Assembly: GCA_905197905.1 (NCBI GenBank)
Contig: CAJKAP010000007.1
Span: forward strand, 62,001-126,000
DNA: 64,000 nucleotides
Reading direction: 5' to 3'
Source: an uncultured Sutterella sp.
GTDB taxonomy: Bacteria; Pseudomonadota; Gammaproteobacteria; Burkholderiales; Burkholderiaceae_F
Shown: piece after piece, positions 1-8,420 of the stretch
How positions within the stretch are numbered: the stretch's first letter is position 1
Layout: every line of letters begins with the position of its first letter
Made by a program: the position numbers and the translations under genes
The notes under the pieces: generated by a model
The model's database searches: none
What the model saw: the letters and a program-made list of their open reading frames with translations, nothing else
What the model was told of the DNA's origin: nothing

Positions 1-1
1 T

Positions 2-622
2 GTCACCTCTGACGCATTCGAGCAGGGCTGGGACTATGTAGCTCTGGGGCACATTCATCACGCGCAAGAGCTCACGTCCAAAACACCGATGCGCTACTCA
101 GGCGCTCCCATTGGGCTCACGTTTAATCACCGCAAGTATTCGCATTCGATTGTGGAGCTCAATATTGACGAAACTGGGGCGCTCACGATTGATACGCTCC
201 CCGTTGCTCAAACTCGCCTTTTCCTCCACTTTGAAGGCACCTTGGCAGAGTTAATCGCGGGGATTGAGGAGGCAGGGAAAACGCACCATCAGCCTTATGT
301 TGAAGCGGTGCTCACTTCGGACGAAGTGGAACCCTTGCTCGTCGAAAAATTGACCGCCGTCGCTGAAAAAGCGGGGGTGATTTTGATTGCGACGCGAAAT
401 GAGCGCGCACTGCAACGCTATCAAGAAGAAGAGTCCAGCCTTGTGGCGCTCAATGAATTAAGCCCCAGAGAAGTATTTCGACTGCTCGTTGCTGAGGAAT
501 CTGGCGGGAAAGCAGGGGAAGAAGCAATGCCCGCAGAAGACTTTGAGCGCTATCAGCAGCTTCTCATGGAAGCGGTCGATGGAGTACAAACTGGCCATTG
601 GCCAATGGCAGAGAAAGAGTGA
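2..622 (+). CDS. sbcD: Exonuclease subunit SbcD, C-terminal part (5' end outside window)
   Basis: Only the last 206 residues are present; the reading frame is open from the first bases, so the gene begins upstream of the window. Near the left edge the translation reads DYVALGHIHHAQ, the calcineurin-like phosphoesterase metal motif GHxH of the Mre11/SbcD nuclease, followed by the capping region (MRYSGAPIGLTF). SbcD is the nuclease subunit of the SbcCD complex, which cuts hairpins and protein-blocked DNA ends. It is followed after 13 bp by sbcC on the same strand, the usual sbcDC operon. The N-terminal phosphoesterase motifs cannot be assessed. Confidence 0.93.
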   Translation, partial: VTSDAFEQGWDYVALGHIHHAQELTSKTPMRYSGAPIGLTFNHRKYSHSIVELNIDETGALTIDTLPVAQTRLFLHFEGTLAELIAGIEEAGKTHHQPYVEAVLTSDEVEPLLVEKLTAVAEKAGVILIATRNERALQRYQEEESSLVALNELSPREVFRLLVAEESGGKAGEEAMPAEDFERYQQLLMEAVDGVQTGHWPMAEKE

Positions 623-635
623 GGGAGGCTAAAAA

Positions 636-3600
636 ATGAGATTACTTCAGCTTGAACTCACCAATGTCAATTCCCTTTACGGGCACTGGCGCATCGACTT
701 TACCGATATGGCCTTTGCGCGTAATCCGCTTTTTGCCATTATTGGCCCAACGGGAAGTGGGAAGAGTTCCATTCTTGACGCGATTGCGCTTGCGCTTTAT
801 GGCAACACGCCTCGTATGAATGCGCTCCCTCGTGGAGGTGACCAAGATCAGCAGTGTCCTGTGATGAGTAAGGGGACAGCACTTGTGCGCGCCGCGGTGC
901 GCTTTCAGATCGATGGCATTACGTATATGAGTTCTTGGCAGCGTCGTATTACCGCACGCGCCAAGCGCCTCTCTGAAGTGGAAGTGGAACTCGTCCAGTA
1001 CCCCGATGAAACAAGTGACACAGGAACCGTGCTCACCACGCAGTTAACCGATTGGCGAGCCCGCATGGTTGAGATTACCCATATGACGTTTGAAACGTTC
1101 TTGCGTAGTGTGCTCCTCTCGCAAGGGGCGTTTGCAGACTTCTTAAAAGCCAAGGACGATGATCGCGCCAATATTTTGGAGCAGATCACGGGAACGGCGA
1201 TTTATTCCGACGTGGGTCGTTGGATCTTTTTGCGCACAAAAGAAGAGTTGCAGCAGAAGGATCTTTTAACGCGAGAAGCTGAATCTCTGCAATTGTTGAC
1301 AGAAGACGCAAAAAGTCAACTTTTAACGACAATTAGTGAACTAAAAGAGAAAGTGACAGCGCTTAGAGCCACTCAAAAGGTCACCGAAATGGGCCTTCAG
1401 TGGCGCCAACGCGTTGACGCATTGAGTAAAGAGGAAGCCAAAGCTGGGCTTCTCTACACCGAAGCTGAGCAGCGTTATCAGGCGCTCGAAGATGATTTGA
1501 AGAAGGCTCGTGCCGCGCAAGAAGCGCTCGTTGCTGGGCTTGCCGCGAAAAAAGTGAGGGAATATGCTTCCGAGGTGATCCGTGTGAAGGAAGAAGTAGA
1601 CCGCCTTGCGAAAGCACTCCCCGAGATTGAGAGCCAGTTGAGTGCCCAAAAAACGCTTTGTGAAAAGGGCGAGTTATCTTACTCAGAGGCGCAAAAAGCC
1701 TTGACGAGCTTTGAGCCTCTCTACCAGCAAGTTCGTGAGTTGGATGAAAGCGTGAAAACGCGTTTAGCGACATTAACGATTCAGCGAGAGCAACTCCAGA
1801 AACTGCGCGATCGAGATCTCACGGAAAAAGCGGCACTCACTTCGCTCTTGGAAAAATCGGAAACATTCCGAACCAGCCAAGCCACCCTTCAGACGCGCTT
1901 TGCCCAATTAGAGGGCGGGCACGATGAGAGTGTGACGCCGACTCTTTTAAAGAACCATTGGGAAGCCTGGCGCGAGGCAGAAGGCTCGTACGCCAGACTC
2001 ACTGAAAAAAGAGCCAAGCTTGAGGCATTGCGAGCCGAACTCAAGGCCAAAGTGAGTAGCGCGGAAGCCGCCCTCACGCTAGCGAAAGAGGCGTTTGAAA
2101 AAGCTCGAGCTGAAGAAGCTGCCACAAGAGAGCGCTGGGAAGTGATGAGCGCAAGTGAAACCGTCCGCGGGAAACTCACCGAACTCTCTGAAATTCTTTA
2201 TCGCGAAGCGAACGTGCGCCTGGTGACTCGTACTGATCGTGCGCAAGAGTCGCTCTCAACGCTTTTAGGGGGAGACCTTTTTGCCAAAGATGCGCTAGAG
2301 GCGTTAGAGGGGATCATGCTGGAAGGCTTGAGCGCAGAAGCACTTGCCGAAGCACGGGCACCAGAGACGCTCGCACAACTCTCCACGCTTAAAGCCTCGA
2401 TTCTTGAGTGGCGAGACGAAGGGGAAACGCTTAAAAAGACTTTGAGCGCTTTGGCGCAGACTCTTGAAGAAAAACGCGCGGCTCTTGACGAAGCAGGGAA
2501 AGCCCATCAAACGGCTCGCTTAAGTTTAGAGAAGGCAGAGAGCGAAGCGCAGCTTTATGCAGAGGAATTAACGCCGCTTAGAGAGCGTCTCAAGGGAGCA
2601 AAAGAGAGAACTCTCCAGTCACTTCATCTCACGCAAGACGCTCTAGAGAGAAGTGAAGCCGCTCGAGAAAAAGTGGATCTTTACGAAAAGAAGTGGGCAC
2701 TTTATCAAGAAACGCAAAAAGCGCTTAAAGAAACGACAGAAGCCCTTGCGCGTTTTAACGTGCAAATTGAGGCGAAAAAAGAAAGTCTCCTTGCGCTCGC
2801 CAAAGACGAACGCGTGGCGCTAGAGGCTCTCCAGAGGGAAGAGACTGCTCTTAAAACGTTGCAAGAAAAGCGCCAGGCGCTTTTTGGTGAGAAGGATATT
2901 GAGGCTGAGCAAAAGAAGTTGCGTGAAGAGGTCGCTACGACTGATCAGGTCTTACGCACAGCGGAAAAACTTTATCAAGAAGTGCTGCAACAGAAAAATC
3001 AATGCATTGCCGCCCAAACTCAGCAAGCCGAGCAACTTGAGCGCCACAAAGAATGGACCAAAAAGGCCAAAGACGAGTTGGCGCTAGAGATGCAAAAAGT
3101 GGGGATTGCTTCTTATGAGGAGCTAGAAGCGCGCTTTATGCCTGAAGAGCAAATGCGAGAAACGCTGGCTCGAGGGCAGGGCGCTGAAACCGCTCGCCAA
3201 GAAGCAAAAACTCGCTTAACCCTTTTGACGCAACAAGCCAAAGACTTGCGAGAACAATCGGTGACGGAAAAAGCACTTCCTGAGCTCGCCGCTGAAAAAG
3301 AAGCCCAAGAGGCAGAACTTCTTGAAAAGACTCGTGAACTTGCGCGCCAAGAAGAAGTGATTGCCAGAGACAAGGCGCTCTCAGATAAGCATAAAGAGCT
3401 TGAAGCGAAGATTCGCCATCAAGAAGCGGTCTATCGCGATTGGTATGGCTTGAATGCCTTGGTGGGTAGTGCCGACGGAAGCCGATTCCGCCGTATTGCG
3501 CAACGCATCACATTCCGTATTTTGCTTCGTGAAGCCAATAGCGTAATGCGCACGATGACGCGTCGCTATAGCCTTCATGCAGCAGGTAACGGCGGCATGA

Positions 3601-3962
3601 GCGTAGATGTGGTAGACCACGATATGGGAAGTATTGTGCGCACGGCGGCTAACCTCTCTGGGGGCGAAACCTTTATGGTGAGTTTAGCGCTAGCGCTTGG
3701 GCTCTCTCGCATGGGTGGGCAGTATCTCAACGTGGATACGCTTTTCTTAGATGAAGGCTTTGGGACCTTGGATGAAGAGGCGCTCAATAAAGCGATTTAT
3801 GCGCTTGAAACCCTTCAACGTAAGAGCGGCAAGCTCATTGGTCTTATCTCGCACGTCAAAATGATCAAAGAGCGTGTGGCGCTTCAAGTCACCGTGACAC
3901 CTATTCCTGGGACAGGTCGCAGTGACCTTGCGGGACCAGGTATCACGAAGGTTGCTTCCTGA
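636..3962 (+). CDS. sbcC: Exonuclease subunit SbcC (SMC-like ATPase)
   Basis: 1108-residue Rad50/SbcC family ATPase, partner of SbcD. Visible motifs: N-terminal Walker A GPTGSGKSS (about residues 37-45), Q-loop region LLSQGAFADFL, long Glu/Lys/Ala-rich coiled coils over roughly residues 190-930, then C-terminal signature NLSGGETFMVSLALALGLS and Walker B LFLDEGFG. Starts at ATG 636 after a GGAGG-like site (gagggaggct). Odd point: SbcC/Rad50 proteins normally carry a CxxC zinc hook at the coiled-coil apex, but I find only three cysteines, well separated (about residues 74, 344 and the 790s), and no CxxC at the expected apex. Identification as SbcC is secure from the ATPase motifs and sbcD linkage. 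Confidence 0.96.
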   Translation: MRLLQLELTNVNSLYGHWRIDFTDMAFARNPLFAIIGPTGSGKSSILDAIALALYGNTPRMNALPRGGDQDQQCPVMSKGTALVRAAVRFQIDGITYMSSWQRRITARAKRLSEVEVELVQYPDETSDTGTVLTTQLTDWRARMVEITHMTFETFLRSVLLSQGAFADFLKAKDDDRANILEQITGTAIYSDVGRWIFLRTKEELQQKDLLTREAESLQLLTEDAKSQLLTTISELKEKVTALRATQKVTEMGLQWRQRVDALSKEEAKAGLLYTEAEQRYQALEDDLKKARAAQEALVAGLAAKKVREYASEVIRVKEEVDRLAKALPEIESQLSAQKTLCEKGELSYSEAQKALTSFEPLYQQVRELDESVKTRLATLTIQREQLQKLRDRDLTEKAALTSLLEKSETFRTSQATLQTRFAQLEGGHDESVTPTLLKNHWEAWREAEGSYARLTEKRAKLEALRAELKAKVSSAEAALTLAKEAFEKARAEEAATRERWEVMSASETVRGKLTELSEILYREANVRLVTRTDRAQESLSTLLGGDLFAKDALEALEGIMLEGLSAEALAEARAPETLAQLSTLKASILEWRDEGETLKKTLSALAQTLEEKRAALDEAGKAHQTARLSLEKAESEAQLYAEELTPLRERLKGAKERTLQSLHLTQDALERSEAAREKVDLYEKKWALYQETQKALKETTEALARFNVQIEAKKESLLALAKDERVALEALQREETALKTLQEKRQALFGEKDIEAEQKKLREEVATTDQVLRTAEKLYQEVLQQKNQCIAAQTQQAEQLERHKEWTKKAKDELALEMQKVGIASYEELEARFMPEEQMRETLARGQGAETARQEAKTRLTLLTQQAKDLREQSVTEKALPELAAEKEAQEAELLEKTRELARQEEVIARDKALSDKHKELEAKIRHQEAVYRDWYGLNALVGSADGSRFRRIAQRITFRILLREANSVMRTMTRRYSLHAAGNGGMSVDVVDHDMGSIVRTAANLSGGETFMVSLALALGLSRMGGQYLNVDTLFLDEGFGTLDEEALNKAIYALETLQRKSGKLIGLISHVKMIKERVALQVTVTPIPGTGRSDLAGPGITKVAS

Positions 3963-3980
3963 GAGTAGGTCAAAAACGAT

Positions 3981-4006
3981 AAGAGCCGTCCAGTTGGACG
4001 GCTCTT
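3981..4006. terminator. Bidirectional terminator between sbcC and lplT
   Basis: Perfect 11-bp stem AAGAGCCGTCC / GGACGGCTCTT with loop AGTT, T-rich on the plus-strand 3' side and A-rich on the other. It lies 18 bp after the sbcC stop and 25 bp after the convergent lplT stop, so it can serve both. Confidence 0.85.
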
Positions 4007-4031
4007 TGCATAAGAAGCTTTGATCGGCGAC

Positions 4032-5360
4032 TTAGTGGTCCGAGTGCGGACGCTTTTCTTCCCCAATCAAGTGGGTGCTATCGTATTCGCGCTGATTGCG
4101 TTGATGCTTCAAAATCACCAAGGCCATGCTCACCGACACGAAGATACCGAAGACGAGCATCGTGCCAGGCACCGACAAATCTAACTTGATGAGGAGCGAG
4201 TAAACGCCCAACATCACGAGAATGGAGAGGTTTTCGTTAAAGTTTTGCACAGCAATGGAGCGCCCTGCGCTCATCAAGACGTGACCGCGGTGCTGGAGAA
4301 GGGCGTTCATCGGCACCACAAAGAACCCTGCGCAAACGCCAACCAAAATCAGGGCGCCAGCCGCAATGATGACGGCCCAGCTCAGCGTCCACGAGAAGAG
4401 GGTGATGCCACCCGAAGGTGCTACATCACGCGTGTAGTAACTCATGAGAATCACGAGTACGCCCATGCAAATCCCCATCGGGAGAACGGAGAGCGATTTT
4501 TTAAGCGAAATCTTCGTGGCGGCCAAGACAGCCCCAACGGCAATCCCCAAACTCACCACGGCCTGCATGATGGCACCTTGTGAGAGGTCCATGCCAAGCG
4601 CATGTTCGCACCACTTCAAGACCAAGAACTGCAATACAGCCCCCGCGCCCCAGAAGAGTGTGGTGACGGAAAGGGAAATCTGGCCCAAGCGATCCAACCA
4701 GAGCGTTTTGCAGCTCCCGTAGAACTTACGGATCGTGTGCACTGGATCCAGAGGCTGCTTCGGGTAACGTGCGCCCGTATCGGGAATCGCTAGGTTGACA
4801 AGCGAAGCGGCTAAGTACACAAAGGCAATTGCAAAAATTGCGGCCTCAGCAAAACTATGAAGTCCAATCGCGTTTAAATGGAAAAGATTCAAAATCGGGT
4901 CAGCGACTTCTGGTTTAATCAACACGCCGCCCAAGACGACCCCGAGAATGATCGAGCCCACGGTCAAGCCCTCAATCCAACCGTTGGCGATCACTAATTG
5001 TTTAGCCGGAAGAAGTTCCGTCAGAATGCCATATTTCGCTGGCGAATAAGCGGCAGCACCCACCCCCACAATCGCGTAAGCCAAAAGCGGATGACCCCCA
5101 AAGAGCATCAACAAGCAACCTACGGCTTTCACGAAGTTGGTGAGAAACATCACGCGCCCTTTGGGCATCGAGTCGGCAAAAAGTCCCACCCAAGCAGCGA
5201 GCACGACGTAGCTAATCACGAAGAAAAGTTTGAGGAGTGGCGTCATCCAGTCTGGTGCGCCGATGCTCGAGAGAAGAGCAATGGCTGCAATAAGTAGTGC
5301 GTTGTCCGCTAGCGAAGAGAGGAACTGCGCACACATAATCGTGTAAAAACCGCGCTTCAT
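4032..5360 (-). CDS. lplT: Lysophospholipid transporter LplT (MFS)
   Basis: 442-residue, very hydrophobic MFS protein with about 12 membrane segments. The N-terminus (YTIMCAQFLSSLADNALLIAA) carries the LplT-type QFLSxxADNAL motif of the first helix. LplT flips lysophosphatidylethanolamine inward across the inner membrane for reacylation. The acyltransferase partner Aas is not visible here. It is divergent from alr, and the lplT-alr-radA neighbourhood is common in Burkholderiales, which supports the assignment. The C-terminus ends in a hydrophilic tail (residues about 420-442). No strong Shine-Dalgarno precedes ATG 5360. Confidence 0.88.
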   Translation of the reverse strand: MKRGFYTIMCAQFLSSLADNALLIAAIALLSSIGAPDWMTPLLKLFFVISYVVLAAWVGLFADSMPKGRVMFLTNFVKAVGCLLMLFGGHPLLAYAIVGVGAAAYSPAKYGILTELLPAKQLVIANGWIEGLTVGSIILGVVLGGVLIKPEVADPILNLFHLNAIGLHSFAEAAIFAIAFVYLAASLVNLAIPDTGARYPKQPLDPVHTIRKFYGSCKTLWLDRLGQISLSVTTLFWGAGAVLQFLVLKWCEHALGMDLSQGAIMQAVVSLGIAVGAVLAATKISLKKSLSVLPMGICMGVLVILMSYYTRDVAPSGGITLFSWTLSWAVIIAAGALILVGVCAGFFVVPMNALLQHRGHVLMSAGRSIAVQNFNENLSILVMLGVYSLLIKLDLSVPGTMLVFGIFVSVSMALVILKHQRNQREYDSTHLIGEEKRPHSDH

Positions 5361-5817
5361 AATTAATTGTTTTCTCTACTCAGTCTGCCAAGGAGTCTAT
5401 TGAGGGGCCTGGCAGGTGAGGCAATGGATGACAAGAATAAGAATCCTCATCGGTCGTCATGGAATACCGATGAGACAATTTTTCAATTTTAGCAAACTAA
5501 TTTTAGGTCTTTTAGAAAGAAAAAAGGGAATTCGGCTTTTCAGCCGTAAAGATGATATGGAAAACCAGTATTGAGACAAGGAAGCGTTAAAAAACGTCTT
5601 GAGACAGAAAAAATTGTGTGCGAATGAAGGAAGATGTGCGATTTTGACAAAAGGCGAGTAAGATTTTAGATTCAGGTCGCTTATTGTTCGTTTCGCACTT
5701 CGTTTGAGAGAAAGCAGTGCAAAGCGAATAAGAGAAGCGACTGCGTTGCCCAAGTGCTTGAGCTTGCTCGCCTTGGACGGACTTATTGATGCACAAGAGA
5801 GAAGAAAGGATAATCGA
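5361..5817. other. Divergent intergenic region lplT/alr with hairpin
   Basis: 457 bp without a convincing gene. It holds one clear hairpin, CTCATCGGT (5446-5454) / ACCGATGAG (5466-5474) with an 11-nt loop, followed on the plus strand by a T-rich run (acaatttttcaatttt), so it looks like a rho-independent terminator although no plus-strand gene precedes it. The rest is AT-rich and presumably contains the lplT and alr promoters; I cannot place -35/-10 pairs with confidence. The alr frame is open back to about 5704, but that part has weak coding character. Confidence 0.5.
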
Positions 5818-6903
5818 GTGCCACGTCCTATATATGCTGAAATTGATATTCCTGCCCTGAAACACAATTTGGGAGTACTGCGTGAAAAAGCGGGTGACCG
5901 CACGTTGTGGGCTGTTGTGAAAGCGAATGCCTATGGTCACGGGCTTGAAACAGCCGTGATGGCTTTTGAAGAGGCCGATGGGCTTGCCACGATTGACCTT
6001 TGCGATGCGCAACGCGCACGCGACGCGGGTTGGAAAAAACGCATTTTATTGTTGGAAGGCTTTTTTGATCGCACGGACATTGAACCCTTACAAGAGTTAG
6101 GGGTCGAAACGGTGATTCATTCTCCGTGGCAAATCGATATTTTGCGCTCGATGCCGCTGCGCGATGTGCGTGTGCATATCAAAGTGAATTCGGGGATGAA
6201 CCGTTTGGGATTCCTCCCCATTGAAGTCAATACCGTTTGGGAACAACTCACCTCGATTAAAGGTGTGAAAGTGATGGGCACTGTGACGCACTTTGCGAAT
6301 GCAGAGTGGAGTTACGACGCGCAAAAGCCGGTTTCCGTTGATAAGCAGCTCACTCGCATGGGCTACTTGGCACATTCCGCGACAGCCGCCTGTATGGCCA
6401 ATTCTGCTGGGATTCTTTGGCACCCAGAAGTGGGTGGTGACGGCGTGCGTGCTGGGGTTGCCCTTTATGGGGTGAGCCCAGACTCGCATATTTCCTCTGA
6501 AGAATTGGGCTTAATTCCTGCGATGACGCTTTCGGCAAAAATTATTGCGATTCAGCAGATTCCGCCAGGAGAATCGGTGGGTTATGGCTCCCGCTGGAAA
6601 GCAGAGCGCAATTCCCGTATTGCTGTCGTGGCCTGTGGCTACGCGGACGGCTACCCTCGCTCGATGCCTGATGGAGCGCCCACTTGGGTGGAAGGCGCAA
6701 TTGCGCCGCTCGTTGGCGCAGTGTCGATGGATATGCTTGAAATTGATATTACGGATATTCCTGCGGCGAAGTTGGGTTCCGTTGTGGAACTTTGGGGCAA
6801 GAATTTATCCGTCAACAAAGTCGCAGAAGCTTGTGGCACGATTGGCTACGAATTAATTTGTGCCCTTGCGCGTCGAGTCCCCTTAAAAGTTGTTGAAGGC
6901 TAA
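5818..6903 (+). CDS. alr: Alanine racemase
   Basis: PLP-dependent racemase that interconverts L- and D-alanine for peptidoglycan. GTG 5818 is chosen as start: AGGA lies 8 bp upstream and translation then begins VPRPIYAEIDIPALKHNL, the canonical family N-terminus, giving 361 residues (normal family size). The PLP lysine is Lys35 in VVKANAYGHG; the catalytic Tyr lies in VGYGSRW, and VSMDMLEIDIT is the usual C-terminal motif. The frame continues upstream to about 5704 but that extension has no family match. radA follows 47 bp downstream on the same strand. Confidence 0.95.
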   Translation: MPRPIYAEIDIPALKHNLGVLREKAGDRTLWAVVKANAYGHGLETAVMAFEEADGLATIDLCDAQRARDAGWKKRILLLEGFFDRTDIEPLQELGVETVIHSPWQIDILRSMPLRDVRVHIKVNSGMNRLGFLPIEVNTVWEQLTSIKGVKVMGTVTHFANAEWSYDAQKPVSVDKQLTRMGYLAHSATAACMANSAGILWHPEVGGDGVRAGVALYGVSPDSHISSEELGLIPAMTLSAKIIAIQQIPPGESVGYGSRWKAERNSRIAVVACGYADGYPRSMPDGAPTWVEGAIAPLVGAVSMDMLEIDITDIPAAKLGSVVELWGKNLSVNKVAEACGTIGYELICALARRVPLKVVEG

Positions 6904-6950
6904 CTGATTTAGACCATCACTAAAAAAATAGAGAGTACGAGTAGAGCGAT

Positions 6951-8339
6951 ATGGCCAAAAAAGTCAAAACCGAATACGTCTGTAACGAGTGCGGCGGCAC
7001 CACCATTAAATGGGCGGGTCAGTGTCCGCACTGTAAGGCGTGGAATACGCTCGAAGAATTTGTGATTAAAGAGGGGGTGGCCTCTCGCTATTCCACCGAC
7101 CGTTTAACGACGGGGCGTGGCTTTGTGGAAACCTCTGGGTCGCTACAAGACTTGGCGGACGTGAAAGTAGAAGACGTCCCTCGTACGCTCACTGGGATTG
7201 GGGAATTTGACCGCGTAATGGGCGGCGGGCTCGTTCGTGGTTGCGTTGCCTTAATTGGTGGGGACCCTGGGATTGGGAAGTCCACCCTTCTTCTCCAAGT
7301 GATGGCTCGCTTAGTTGAGATGGGGCGCTCGGCGCTATACGTCTCGGGCGAAGAAAGCCCTTCGCAGATTGCCGTACGTGCCCAGCGCTTACAGTTGCAG
7401 CCGCGAGGTTTGGCGCTGATGAGCGAAATTGAGCTCGAACACATCGAAAAAGTCATTTCTGAGCGTAAGCCAGAATTTGTCGTGATCGACTCCATTCAGA
7501 CGATTTTCTCAAGCGCCTTAGAGAGTGCCCCAGGGAGCGTCTCTCAGGTGCGTGAATCCGCGGCACGCTTAACGCGTCTCGCGAAAATGCTCGGGACCAC
7601 GTTGATTTTTGTGGGTCACGTTACGAAAGAAGGTTCTCTTGCGGGCCCCCGTGTTTTAGAGCATATTGTCGACACGGTGCTTTACTTTGAAGGCGATCAG
7701 CACTCCAACTTCCGCTTGGTGCGCGCTTTTAAAAACCGCTTTGGCGCCGTCAACGAATTAGGCGTTTTTGCCATGACCGACCATGGCTTGCGTGGGGTGA
7801 GTAACCCTTCGGCCATCTTTTTGTCGGAATATAAGTCTGATGTGCCTGGCTCCGCCGTCCTCGTGACGCAAGAAGGTACCAGACCTTTGCTTGTTGAAAT
7901 TCAAGCGCTGGTGGATACCACTCACTTGCCAACGCCTCGTCGTTTGGCTGTTGGGGTGGATGCGCAGCGCTTATCGATGTTGCTCGCCGTACTGCACCGC
8001 CACGCAGGGATTGGTTGCTTTGACCAAGACGTCTTCGTGAATGCAGTCGGTGGTGTCAAGATCGGTGAAACGGCGGCAGACTTAGCACTCTTAGCCGCTA
8101 TCTATTCGAGTATTCGAAATAAACCATTAGCACGTGGTGTAGTTGTTTTTGGGGAAGTTGGTCTAGCGGGAGAAATTCGTCCCTCTCCGCGTGGACAAGA
8201 ACGTTTGCGCGAAGCTGCCAAACTTGGCTTCTCTCGAGCCATTATTCCTAGAGCCAATATGCCGCGTACTCCTATTGAAGGATTAGAAATTGTAGGAGTA
8301 GATCGTTTGGGTGATGCATTAGAGGCAGCTCTAGCCTAA
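6951..8339 (+). CDS. radA: DNA repair protein RadA
   Basis: 462-residue RadA (Sms), a hexameric RecA-like helicase that promotes branch migration in recombination. The N-terminal C4 zinc finger is visible (CNECGG then CPHCKAW, residues about 11-31), then Walker A GGDPGIGKST, the RadA-specific KNRFG motif (FKNRFGAVNELGVF), and a C-terminal Lon-protease-like domain lacking the protease dyad (ends GVVVFGEVGLAGEIRP...). Length is normal. It is downstream of alr, probably cotranscribed. Confidence 0.97.
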   Translation: MAKKVKTEYVCNECGGTTIKWAGQCPHCKAWNTLEEFVIKEGVASRYSTDRLTTGRGFVETSGSLQDLADVKVEDVPRTLTGIGEFDRVMGGGLVRGCVALIGGDPGIGKSTLLLQVMARLVEMGRSALYVSGEESPSQIAVRAQRLQLQPRGLALMSEIELEHIEKVISERKPEFVVIDSIQTIFSSALESAPGSVSQVRESAARLTRLAKMLGTTLIFVGHVTKEGSLAGPRVLEHIVDTVLYFEGDQHSNFRLVRAFKNRFGAVNELGVFAMTDHGLRGVSNPSAIFLSEYKSDVPGSAVLVTQEGTRPLLVEIQALVDTTHLPTPRRLAVGVDAQRLSMLLAVLHRHAGIGCFDQDVFVNAVGGVKIGETAADLALLAAIYSSIRNKPLARGVVVFGEVGLAGEIRPSPRGQERLREAAKLGFSRAIIPRANMPRTPIEGLEIVGVDRLGDALEAALA

Positions 8340-8420
8340 CGATGTGCAAAAAATCCGTATACAATCTGTAGACAACTTTTTTGGGCATTTTGCCCGATCT
8401 ATTGAAGGATTAAATTCATT
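8340..8420 (+). promoter_or_regulatory. Possible promoter and small hairpin before UreE-like gene
   Basis: The 81-bp gap after radA holds a -10-like TACAAT (8360-8365, in TATACAAT) without a recognisable -35, and a small GGGCA/TGCCC hairpin (8383-8395). GAAGGA (8404-8409) is the likely ribosome binding site for ATG 8421. The downstream gene could be read from here or through radA. Confidence 0.35.
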
